Source of the DNA: Escarpia spicata
Lineage: Eukaryota > Annelida > Polychaeta > Sabellida > Siboglinidae
Direction of reading: 5' to 3'
DNA length: 64,000 nt
Assembly (NCBI GenBank): GCA_963995525.1
Contig: OZ023208.1
Span: forward strand, 19,941,661-20,005,660
A program made the translations under genes and the position numbers. Numbering within the stretch: the stretch's first letter is position 1; each line of letters starts with the position of its first letter. The notes beneath the pieces were generated by a model. That model was not told the DNA's origin, ran no database searches, and saw only the letters and a list, made by a program, of their open reading frames with translations. Shown here one piece after another: positions 1 through 12,200 of the stretch.

Positions 1-177
1 CATTAGCTAAAATCCGTTTTCCATGTGTACACAAAGTTTAACATTGTATGTAACATTTGAGAACATTAAAAAATACAGAAAAAAATACATTTGTAGCATA
101 AATTCGATTTTAAACCCGTCTATGTAGTGATTCCCGCGGAAAATTATATTTAATGAGCTAGGCGATCACGTGGTATC
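1..177. other. AT-rich flank, no gene seen
   Basis: Unique-looking AT-rich sequence with no open frame or splice-bounded coding stretch. It runs up to the left arm of the foldback element. Confidence 0.4.
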
Positions 178-888
178 GTGATGTCACATATGACCCACGC
201 TCGCATCAGGCCAACCGTTTCCATGATTTCAGAGCATGTTTATAAGGATAGCTTTTGGGTCGAAACGAGCGTCAGAATGAGTTATTGTGCAATATTCTGA
301 TGTAATACAAACACTAGTCATCATAGAGGAACAAGCAGTTATCTCATGGTTCCACATGAATCCAATTTTATTCAAAACAATAAATGCGAATGAGCCTACA
401 AGGTTTCTCTGAGCTTGGGCTCGTTTTCAGAATAATTATATCAAATGCAACCAACGGGAGATAATCTGCACCAATAAACATACATAGCAAACATATATTG
501 TATCCAGCTACAGAAAGCAACGTGAATAATCTCATAATATCACTAGAATATCGATGTATGAAGGAGGAGTTGTACAATTTATCATAACTTAAATCAGTCG
601 GTGAATTTCTGTCAGTGCCGCTAGCGGACAACAAATCTAGACCTAGTCGACTTGGACTTGGTCTTGTAGGCCCATTCGCATTCATTGTCTTGAATAAAAT
701 TGGATTCACGTGGAACCGTAAGATAACTGCTTGTTCCTCTATGATGACTAGTGTTTGTATTACATCAGAATATTGCACAATAACAAATTTTGACGCTCGT
801 TTCGACCCAAAAGCTATCCTTGTAAACATGCTCTGAATGCATGGAAAGGGTTGGCCTGATGCGAGTATGGGTCATATGTGACATCACA
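178..888. mobile_element. Foldback (long inverted-repeat) element
   Basis: The left arm, about 178-400, reads back as its reverse complement at about 668-888, with only scattered mismatches over roughly 220 bp and a central loop of about 265 bp. Both arms carry the same landmarks, including an ACTAGTCATCAT motif and a GGGTCGAAACGAGCGTC motif. No transposase frame is visible, so this is a non-autonomous foldback/MITE-like element. The open frames at 368-829 and 615-836 are mirror images of each other from the two arms and are not genes. The superfamily is not determined. Confidence 0.8.
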
Positions 889-1674
889 TCTCGGCATCCC
901 GAAAAGTGCGCAAAAAATTTGCATATTCGAAAATGTCCGGCTGCACAGCATAAAATGGGGAATTTCTAATTCATTGAATTTTTTTTGGGGCTTGGACATG
1001 GAAATGGATAGCAGCATGTAATATAATATGAATTCAAGCAATAGATGTTTTTATTCCCTTTAAGAATAAGACCTGTCAGTCACTAGCCTCTCCCATTGAG
1101 CAGCTTTGTCCCACTGTTGAGCGTTGGCTCCCCTAGTAGCTGGATTGCAAGTGCGCCTAATGGTATATGGGCATTGTGTAAAATAGACGATAAACACATC
1201 ATAATTACAGCTTTGATACTAACTATTTTATGCTAGGATGCAGAGTAAAATGAAAATATTCAATAACACGCAAATAAGTGTAATTTAAACTAATAATTTT
1301 ATTATGTTAAAATAATAAATTTGGCATAATTTCTCATTTAATTGATCTCTACAACTGGATGAAACCAGCGTAATAAGCATCATTCAAAGAATGAAGAGCC
1401 TGCAGGTAAGGTGTTCAGTAATCAAATGTTCCTACCATTTTCATAAGTCAAAAATACATTAGTTAATTAATTAAATGATATAATTAAATAGTTTACAACA
1501 CTTGATCATAGTATGTAATATATTAAGTGAAAGCCGAACACCTCTGCAATCAGTGTGTGTGTGTGTGCGTGCGTATGTGTGTTAATGTGTTAAGCATTGA
1601 CACTGGAAAAAAATTAATAATGCGGGTGCAGTTGAAATTTTTTCACGGTGTTATTCACAGTTGTTGAAGCTCAC
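889..1674. other. Intergenic AT-rich DNA
   Basis: No coding exon recognised. A short GT microsatellite lies near 1554-1582. The sequence leads directly into the 44-bp minisatellite. Confidence 0.4.
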
Positions 1675-2800
1675 TAAAAATTCCTACTGCACCCTCTTGA
1701 GACTCCTTTAAACTGACTAAAAACCTCCCACTGCACCCCCTTGAGACTCCTTTGAGGCTGACTAAAAACCTTCAACTGCACCCCCTTGAGACTCCTTTAG
1801 ACTGACTAAAAACCTCCAACTGCACCCCCTTGAGGCTCCTTTAGACTGACTAAAAACCTCCAACTGCACCCCCTTGAGACTCCTTTAGACTGACTAAAAA
1901 CCTCCAACTGCACCCCCTTGAGACTCCTTTGAGACTGACTAAAAACCTCCAAATGCATCCCCTTGAGACTCCTTTGAGGCTGACTAAAAACCTTCAACTG
2001 CACCCCCTTGAGACTCCTGTAGACTGACTAAAAACCTCCAACTGCACCCCCTTGAGACTCCTTTAGACTGACTAAAAACCTCCAACTGCACCCCCTTGAG
2101 ACTCCTTTAGACTGACTAAAAACCTCCAACTGCACCCCCTTGAGACTCCTTTGAGACTGACTAAAAACCTCCAAATGCATCCCCTTGAGACTCCTTTAGA
2201 CTGACTAAAAACCTCTAACTGCACCCCCTTGAGATTCCTTTAGACTGACTAAAAACCTCCAACTGCACCCCCTTGAGACTCCTTTGAGACTGATTAAAAA
2301 CCTCCAACTGCACCCCTTGAGACTTCTTTAGACTGACTAAAAACCTCCAACTGCACCCCCTTGAGACTCCTTTAGACTGACTAAAAACCTCCAACTGCAC
2401 CCCCTTGAGACTCCTTTAGACTGACTAAAAACCTCCAACTGCACCCCCTTGAGACTCCTTTGAGACTGACTAAAAACCTCCAAATGCATCCCCTTGAGAC
2501 TCCTTTAGACTGACTAAAAACCTCTAACTGCACCCCCTTGAGATTCCTTTAGACTGACTAAAAACCTCCAACTGCACCCCCTTGAGACTCCTTTGAGACT
2601 GATTAAAAACCTCCAACTGCACCCCTTGAGACTTCTTTAGACTGACTAAAAACCTCCAACTGCACCCCCTTGAGACTCCTTTAGACTGACTAAAAACCTC
2701 TAACTGCACCCCCTTGAGACTCCTTTAGACTGACTAAAAACCTCTAACTGCACCCCCTTGAGACTCCTTTAGACTGACCAAAAACCTCCCACTGCATCTC
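1675..2800. repeat. 44-bp minisatellite with a higher-order period
   Basis: About 25 tandem units of 44-47 bp. Each joins a core (CTCCAACTGCACCCCCTTGA) to a linker (GACTGACTAAAAAC). Variants such as the AAATGCATCCCC unit recur at about 1948, 2170 and 2479, and the blocks 2215-2400 and 2524-2709 translate identically. This gives a 309-bp higher-order period of seven units. Minus-strand frames of 61-65 codons here are repeat artefacts. Confidence 0.93.
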
Positions 2801-3275
2801 ATCTTGAGAGTGATTAAACATTTCCCTTTCCAAGATATTAGGTGCTAATCCTATCTCAAAAATATTAGGGGCTGAGCCCCCAAGCCTCCCAATTAAGTAG
2901 CACAAATTTAATTCTGACAGCATGTAAAAGTTTTACAAATGCTAAACATGTTATGCTTGTTTGTTGGTAAACAAAAGAAAGATAGAAATGGGTTGTCCCT
3001 GTAATATCTCAAACAACTTGCCGCCGCACAGACCGACCAAAGTTTCTTTTATTCAATTTTTTTCCGCCAACCTCCATCATAATGAAGTGGTTGTGTTGCT
3101 CCATCTGCCATCCGACCACAAGAGGGCGCCACTTGGTTGCCGGGACAGAAAAGCAGCGAGTGAAATGTGTCGTTATATCAATATGTCTTTGCCCCAGTCG
3201 ACTCTACATGTAGTGATGAGTTGACTCATGACTCGTACGTGGAGTTTGAGTCACACTAGTCCACTCTACTTGCAG
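2801..3275. other. Region upstream of the first coiled-coil exon found
   Basis: No upstream coding exon could be recognised. Positions 3197-3244 resemble 3259-3321, which spans the first exon's acceptor and start, as if that edge had been duplicated. The open frame at 2961-3224 has no family features and is not called. Confidence 0.4.
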
Positions 3276-6200
3276 TGGGGAGTTGTCGTCGGAGAAGGCG
3301 ACTCATGAGTCATATGTGGAGCAGGTGGATACACACCAACAGCACTTGGAGGAGAGTGAGCAGGAGCTGAAGGTGCTCCTCGTGAGGGAGGAGAACTGTC
3401 GCGTCGCCGAGGACCTCCAGAGAGCCAAGGTGAGGCACGAGTGGTACTTGTATGGTCTGTGTGCCGCTTAATTGTGCAGTCACCATGCTGTGTAATCTCG
3501 GAATCTTTGCCACAGCGTCAGTTGAGCACCAGTGTTTCTATTTTGTATTACTTTCATTGCCACTTTTATATAATATAGTGTAGTGTGTGAATCGTTCCCA
3601 CTGTCCACCCCTGCACTGTGCAGAATGGTCTATCCCGTGCACTGTCCATCCTTTGCACTGTGCAGAATGGTTTATCCCGTGCACTGTCCATCCTTTGCAC
3701 TGTGCAGAATGGTCTATCCCGTGCACTTTCCATCCTTTGCACTGTGCAGAATGGTCTATCCCGTGCACTGTCCATCCTTTGCACTGTGCAGAATGGTCTA
3801 TCCCGTCCACTGTCCATCCATTGCACTGTGCAGAATGGTCTATCCCGTGCACTGTCCATCCTTTGCACTGTGCAGAATGGTCTATCCCGTGCACTGTCCA
3901 TCCTTTGCACTGTGCAGAATGGTCTATCCCGTGCACTGTCCATCCTTTGCACTGTGCAGAATGGTCTATCCCGTGCACTGTCCATCCTTTGCACTGTGCA
4001 GAATGGTCTATCCCGTGCACTGTAAATCCTTTGCACTGTGCAGAATGGTCTATCCCGTGCACTGTCCATCCTTTGCACTGTGCAGAATGGTCTATCCCGT
4101 GCACTGTCCATCCTTTGCACTGTGCAGAATGGTCTATCCCATGCACTGTCCATCCTTTGCACTGTGCAGAATGGTCTATCCCGTGCACTGTCCATCCTTT
4201 GCACTGTGCAGAATGGTCTATCCCGTGCAGTGTCCATCCTTTGCACTGTGCAGAATGGTCTATCCAATGATCTATCCTTTGTACTGTGAACAGAAATCTT
4301 AAACACCATTTCTCTGTATCGTTGCAATGTGTTCGCCATGAACCTGTCCACCACGCTGTTCACTTGTGTGCTACGTACCCACTGGTCCACACATTGTCCA
4401 CCCACGCACCATCCAACACCTGCATTCCTCATCTCCTGCCCTGTGTCTGCTGCCTTAAATTAACAGAATGTTCTGTTTCTAGGTGGAAAACTTGCAGAAA
4501 CAGATCACAGACAAAATAGAAATTCAGAAACAACTGGAACACGAGAATTTCAAAATATGTTCCGAGCGAGAGATGAAGGTTAGTTCACCTAGTTGATAAG
4601 CCTGCCAATAAACCGCATGTGCACATGCTGAAATTAACTGTAAAACTATGGTCTTCTGAAATTATATTGCAGGTAACTGTGTTGTAAAAATATATCTTCA
4701 TAACACCTCTGTAAGTTCCTTGCATGTGCATGTTCTGTGTGTGAACGATAGATCACACATCCATTTTATAATGGGGACCAGTCATTGCTTACATTTTAAT
4801 AATAATACATTAATAGAGTGGAACCTCACTATTAAGGTAACTCTTAAAATTACCTGAATGGTGAAGTGACCATATTAGCGAGGCTAATTTCTTATACTTT
4901 ATTGTTAGGGAAATAACTGGATTGTGCTAGGGTGACCTTAATTTTAAGGTGGCTGTATTACTGAGGTGACCATAAAGCGAGGTTCGACTGTAATTGTTCT
5001 CAGAAAAAGAGGTTCCTGAAGGAAGAGAAGGATTTACTGAAAACTCTCGATGAAAAAGAAGACAAACTGAAACGTACGACCATCTCAAACAAGGAGATTG
5101 ACATGATTATTGCCGACACATTCGCAGCAATAGAGAAGAGGTACTGTTTGTTCATATCAGTTTTAACCTCGTTGCAGTAGTGACAAAGGGATACACTGAA
5201 AAAATAACTGTAAATGTTCTCTAGGTACTTCCATGTTGATGTAGATTTGAAAAAGGTTATCGGGTATGCAATAATTTGTTTGTAAAATCTTAACAGAGTC
5301 TATGGATAGTTTTATTTCAGGTTAACATCCCACATACATGTGTGTACAAACATGCACAACAAATATAAATCAATTAAATATATAAATAAATAAAAAGTAT
5401 AATTAATTTAAATTACTATAAGTTAACAAGAAAAAAACAGGTGTAATAAATAATTAAATATATATATAATTTATATATAAGTTAAACATAATGTAACCAC
5501 TGTACATTGCAGAATAAAGTGCTTTTGCACATCAAGACCGTATGGGTCCATCAATAATAGTTGTAAGATTCCGTACTCATAATATTCTTTACGCAATGCA
5601 ACAAGACAACACCAGATATGGAAGAAATGTGGCCAGAATAACCTTCTGACATTTATTTAATATTCACCCGATAATTGGATGAGTTGTTAGCTAAAACACA
5701 ATACAATCAAATGTGGGCCATTTTAGGTCTTAAACATTGCCCCATTTATTTTATCTATACATTCTAAAAACAAGGCCCACATTATAGAATACCATACTTA
5801 AATTATCGTAATACACCAGAACTATTAAAAAGACGCCTCCCAGACATTTAGACGATTAAAACTACTAACTATTACCACATCCTAGAGAGAGGTGGGGCCA
5901 CACCGTTTATTAATCCTACTTTAATTACCGCCCTAAAAACCCTGCGTACACTTGAAGGAGGAAAAAGCCTTAAGGCAAAACCTCGTGTACCATTTAGAAA
6001 CAGGGAAAAGCGTCAGCAAAGCTAAAATTAACACATGTGCGTGTTGTGAAAATCCCATACATACTTATAACTAGTCTTATGGCAGGAGGGGAGGGAGGTG
6101 GAGTCAAAACTGATACGATATTCGATAAACAACTGAACACGAGGAATTTCAAATGTGGCCGCTGCTGGAGGTGCAGTGGCCTTTTATGTCCTGAATGGTC

Positions 6201-9200
6201 GGACTAGGTTTTACTGTATCACTACGCTAAAGCGCGGGAAGGCCGGCACGCCTTCAGGCTATTGGACTCTGACCTGGTCAAGGTACAGTGTCAGCTTGTT
6301 TACCTAGCCTGCAGGCTGGCTCTAGGACTTTAGTGTTGCCTTGGTTGACTCGCGTAAAACTTGTTATGCAATGTAATCGCATAAATCCCTTTACGCAATG
6401 CAACAAGACAACACCAGATATGGAAGAAATGTGGCCAGAATAACCTTCTGACATTTATTTAATATTCACCCGATAATTGGATGAGTTGTTAGCTAAAACA
6501 TCTTTATCATTGTTTTGCAAAAAACAGTTTCTCCTCGAGAATTACATACTAACTGTCTTGACACATTCTTTGCTTCCAGGAGCATTGTTGGTAGTGATGC
6601 AGTGTAAGAATATGTCTCACAGGACGTATTGTTTGTTTGTGTGTTCAGCAAGGCAGTGACGAAGGCAAACTTGCGTAACATCGACCGCATCGCGAAGGAA
6701 CAAAAGAACACCTGGTCACAGGTGGAGATCACTAGTCTAGAGTTGAATGCTCAGAAGGAAGCAAACGTTGAAGCGATGGCAAAACTGACAGAGGAGGAAG
6801 ACCGATGTCTGATGATGGAACAGAAGATTCGTGTAAGTAAAAGTCTCCACCAGCAATCTCTTGCACCTTGTATACAATGGTGTCATCGGTGGTCCAGGGT
6901 ATAGGCGCGAGAGGTCGTCTTTGAATTGTAATTAATCCCCGACTGTGCCACAAAAATGGACCAATGTGGCACTTGAACTGTTTTATTACTTACTAACTTA
7001 TTCTCTTCATGCTGGGTGGCACATAAGGCTTGCATAAGATCTCGCCAGACCCCTCTGTGTTGGGTTGTCCTTGCTGCTGTGTCCCAGGTCAGCCCAACAG
7101 TCTTCAGTATTTCTACAGTTCATCGCCATGTTGTTTTTGGTCTGCCTCTTTCTATTTCCTTCTAGCATCCAGGTCAGTGCAGTTTTTTACTGGCATGAAT
7201 TGTTTTGTAATGGTGGATGCATATACAGAATTGTATTTCCCAACAAGTCCATGTATAAAGCCATACTTTCGGACCAGAAGTCTCATTCTTGAATTGTGGA
7301 TTTTGATGTCAAGATACCTATGCATTTGATTGAAGCTTGACAAACTCTTCAGTCTGTGTTCCTTGTAGTCCATTTATGATTTTAAACACTTCTAGTAAAT
7401 GTTTAAGTATTCTAATCTTCAGCTATAACTACAGCCTGTCATATAAAGTATGGCAGAGTGTGACTTTCTAATCCTCTCCAGAAAGATGTGACTGTGAAAT
7501 CTTCTCTGTCTATAGACTCTTGCAGAAAACCTGACTTCACAAGTGAAGGAAGAAATTCACAATCGTTCTGTCATCGCGTCCCATATCAGTGCTCAGTCGA
7601 GCGAGTATGCCAGCACTATCCATGACCTGAAGGCCATGTCGGACAAGGTGAGATATATAGTCGTACGCACACCAGGTGTTGTGTAGTAGATACACATATT
7701 GTATGATACAGCATGGTGCACTGTTGCTTCAGAATGTTGTATTGCACGAGCTTGCCAGTGCAATATTGGTTTAAAACAAAGTAGTTTAGGTGCACGGTGC
7801 AATATGTTTTTATCACCATTAGGCTTACTTATATGATAGAATTAACATATGGCAAAACGAATTGTGTTCTCACTCTAATTTGCTCGTGTTGTATGCAATT
7901 TTGAGTAAAATTTATATCACTTTGTTTTATTGGTACTTTGTTGTATGTTGGCATACACCTGGCAGTTTGGTGTATGGTATGATTGTAGTTCCACCGTGAT
8001 GCACTGCTGTCAAACACAGACCACCAGGTTTTTGTGATATGTTGATGTTACTGTAGAAAACTGTATGTTATGTTTCAGGCCGACAAGAAGGCAAAGGAAG
8101 TGGACCAGGCGGTACAAATCGTCAGTGAGAAAGTTGAAAAATTACGTTCGATTCACAAAAAGATTACAGAGGTAATCATTCTCTCTATCTCTCTCTAACA
8201 TATTATTACCAGCATAAATACCTCTGGAAAGGATGACTTAGTAGTTCATTAGTGGATCTAGGTGATTGTGTCCATAGTTAAGTCAGAAACTAAGTAACAA
8301 AGTCTGTAAGTTCACTATCGTGTGCCAGGGGGCGCTACATACACACAGATGCAAGAGATGGTTACAAGTAGCATTTGTACCAGATGTTTAATGAAGATTA
8401 TGTAACGTGGTACAGTTCTTGATAACTCTCTGAATAGTTTCTACAATATTGTTCCAAGCTACATTAACTGTAAATGCAAAACATCTAGGAAGATGCAAAG
8501 CATCTAGGAAGAATAGTACAACATACATTTATATAAATATATATCTATATATACAATGTATATAATTACTTACTTAATGCTCTTCAGTCTGATCAGAGCA
8601 CAGAAATAAAATAATTTTTTTGGAGGCATGTTTCTATTTTTTCCTTGTGGATTCCATTCTAGCATCTGGGGCTTGTCTTGTAACTATTGTAGTGTCTTTT
8701 CATCCATACACACATACGTACACTAGCTCGGTTATATATATATCAGTGTCACATATATTTTGCACATTATTGTGAAATCAACCAAGAGAATGACCGTCTC
8801 TGTCTTGGTGTTCCGCAGCACTTAGAGAAGCTGCAGGCTGAATTGGCGGAGCTGGACCGGGATGAGAAGAAGATGGTGACAGAGACGACAGAAGAGAAGG
8901 GACAACTCCTCCCTAACCATGCCAAGTCAAAGGTCACGCCTCCATTAAATTACGTCGTTGTTTGGTGTTAATGGAAGTATGTTATTCAGACCAGACATGT
9001 GGAGATATCTGCTGCAGAAAAAAGTGCATAGTCATCATTGTATGTATGTGAAATCTAAGAGAAGTGGAACATTTATGTATGGAAATACCTGTCAGGATTA
9101 TACTACAAGACATATGTAGGGAAACCTGATAGCCGATGAAATAAAACAATAAAATGCAGTAATCACAGATTCAAGATTTACTGGTAAAATAAAAAGCAGT

Positions 9201-12200
9201 TTAAAGTTTGTCTATGACAAGTGTTGTCGATTGTGAAAGTGGTGCTTGTTTGAACTGTTCTCTGGTATATATGGAATGTGTATCATGCCATGTTGTCAGG
9301 TTTACAGATAAGTTTTATATTTGTACAGTTTTACAGCAACACCAGTGACATATTAAAAAAGAAACATTGATTTTGGATTAATAATATTTGTTATATATCA
9401 CACCAACTCTGTTGGGTAAAAACCACGCTCTAGACATGTGAAAACGTGTCTACAATACATTATGTCAACTGTGAAAATTATGCATGTTAAATGTATACCA
9501 TGTTCTGAGAGCAGGCAGCGCTGGAAGTTCTGGACAAGAAATTGAAACACATGTCCCAGAAGGTGGACTCAATGTGTAAGAAAATGGATGACATGGCTTC
9601 AGCCTCGGCAGTCATGAACCGCAGCATCCACAATTCAGAGAAAACTATCAAAGAGATCGAGTAAGCTACACAGTCACTGTTCGCTGATATTTCCACGGCT
9701 GTAATCTCTGTAACTGTGGAGGTTTAGCAGAACGTATGAGAAGTGTCATTTTAAAAATGAACCAGCAACCAAATGTGACAAAATATCCAGCTGTTGTGCA
9801 TCATGCTTAATTGTGCATCATTAATTGTGTTTCATTAACATAAGTAAGGAATTTAATGAATTAAAGTAGTACGTTTAATGAATTAAAGACTAAGTGAAAT
9901 TAGCCTTTTTTATCTGAATGAAATATACTCTATTAGCAGTCAAGGTGACGTCACCGCAGGTAGCACCACTAGGATTTAGCATGGCACGCATGTAATAAGG
10001 CATAGGCCTTACCTAAAATTGCAATTGCTGAATTTAATAGTATTTTATATCACCGTAAAGATAATAATCATATCTACAAATAAGCCGCTGGATGTACCCA
10101 TGATTTATTTTTTGTTTTTGAGTTATTGCCGTTTGAACATCGTGAATGCTTAGCAGATATAATGCAAGCTTAAGCATTTGTGACGTTCAAAAGGCAATAA
10201 TTCAAAAAGTTAACACAATTTCTGTGTACATCCAGTGACAAACTTGTAGATAAAATTATTATCTTTACGCTGATATCAAAAAATATGAAATTCCACGATT
10301 GCAATTTCATGTACAGTCTGAAACAACAAGCCACCCCACCGCTCACCATGCTAAAGGATAGGGTGCACTCAGCGGCATTGCCTGTGGTGACGTCAGCAAT
10401 GTCTCATGGGCTGGTTGCTTTGTAACACACAAATGACCACGTTTGATCGGGTTTAATGGCATGAGTTTGCAATGAACAGGCTTCATATCTGGCACATTAC
10501 TTGACAGACAAGAGTATTAAGTTTACTTATACAAAGTTTAAAAGAAATTAACAATTGTATTTCATTTAGTCTTTAAAGTAGTATATATAAAATCTAAATA
10601 ATATGTTCAACTAGGAGATAGCATTTGAACAACACTTTGATGCACCAATTGTCTTCTCCTTGTTGTATTTTATATAATTTCTCTGTGTGAACAGACACGA
10701 GATCGAGGAACTGAAGATTCAAAACGAAAACAAACAGGAACTGAGCAACACCCTGAAGGGTTCACTCAAGCAGGTCAAGGGTGAGTCATCTTGTACCTTC
10801 CATCTCTCAGACTTTCTCTCTTCCATCTGTGACCGGCCACAGTGGTTATTAAGTTGCAAAATGGTGATATGGAATGTTGTACCTTTTTGGATTCCACAGA
10901 TCATGAGATCAGATACTCGTTGAAATATTTTCAGTAATTTATTTATTTCCGAAATTTAAGCAAACCTTTAAAAAGCAACGATTTGAAAAACGAGGTCATA
11001 TTGACTCGTATTGTCAATAGTTTTTTTTTAATATGTAGGTTCATAAAGTATATGTATAAGTTTTTGATTATTTGTTCAGGAAAATAAACTGGACATTGAA
11101 AGATAAGATTATAAGGCATGCATTTCTGCCAAAATCACAACACTGACGGGACATTAACTTGATGGCTATTTTTGGCTCATGTGCAGACTAGGCCTGTGTG
11201 ACATATTACTCGGTTCACTGTGGGGGTCATATTTGTCAACTGATGAAGATGTCTCAACATCAATGTCCCAGCTGTGATGTATTTCCCACTATGGTTCCTT
11301 TCATGTTGTTTTGGGAGATGTTGTTTTTGCTTTCGTGTTCGGATTATTCTAATTTGGACATGAAAGACACCTCCATATGCCTAAGTATTGACCACGAATC
11401 GAAATCAAAGAGCAACAACGGTGAACCACAATCTCAAATATAATTAAATACGAAGCCATGATTTGGAATATGATGGTGATACTTCAGTAATCCATGTGTG
11501 ATAGAATGCTAAAAGGAAGCAAACACATATATAGTTGTTTCTGTGTTCACAGACCGGATCATTGACCGTGACATCGAACATAAAGAACACATCAAGGTTA
11601 GAGAAGAGGCCCTGAAACAACACAAGGTACTGACTCACTGAGAATTCTCCTTTCAACTCTTGTAGTCAGCAAAACTTCTATCACAGGAAGTACAAACACA
11701 ATCGAGTTGGATCCACATGGATTACCTTTTTTGTATTCTGTACCTTTATGGAAGTTTCCTGCACTAAACCCACTACTTAATCTCTCAAGTTAGATACACA
11801 TCCATTGTCTTCTGTGTTAGCTGCTTACAATGTAATGGTCTTATGACGTCTCATTCAACCAGTCAACCTTTTACAGAACATTATAACCAAACTGACCTTT
11901 TCATTGCCGGCACTGAGGGTGGTCACTTCCGGGGTTCTTTTCGTCCTCAGTGGTTCTTTTACATCCCAAATTGAGATGTGTTACTCTAGCTGCTGAATGT
12001 CTGCATAATTTGAAGTGGGTCGTAGAAGTACAACATAGAATTAATGAAAGAACAGTGTAGATATGGGAAAGTACTTATTCTTTCGGAGGACAAGAAATGA
12101 GTGGAACAAATCGTCTCCTGATAGTATTAATGTTAGCACTGTGAATATGCATAAACTAAAATCTACAGACAACTAACAATGGTGACAATATTGTTGGACT

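Noticed and set aside
368..836. Frames of 153 (minus) and 73 (plus) codons
   Set aside because: They are reverse complements of each other through the foldback arms.
3538..4432. Open frames of up to 288 codons over the 42-bp array
   Set aside because: Frames stay open because 42 is a multiple of three; the array lies between two in-phase coding exons and all frames are equally repetitive.
5587..6500. LTR retrotransposon with 112-bp LTRs
   Set aside because: Repeat ends are not TG...CA, and no primer-binding site, purine tract or gag-pol sequence is visible in the 690-bp interior. Kept only as an unexplained direct repeat.
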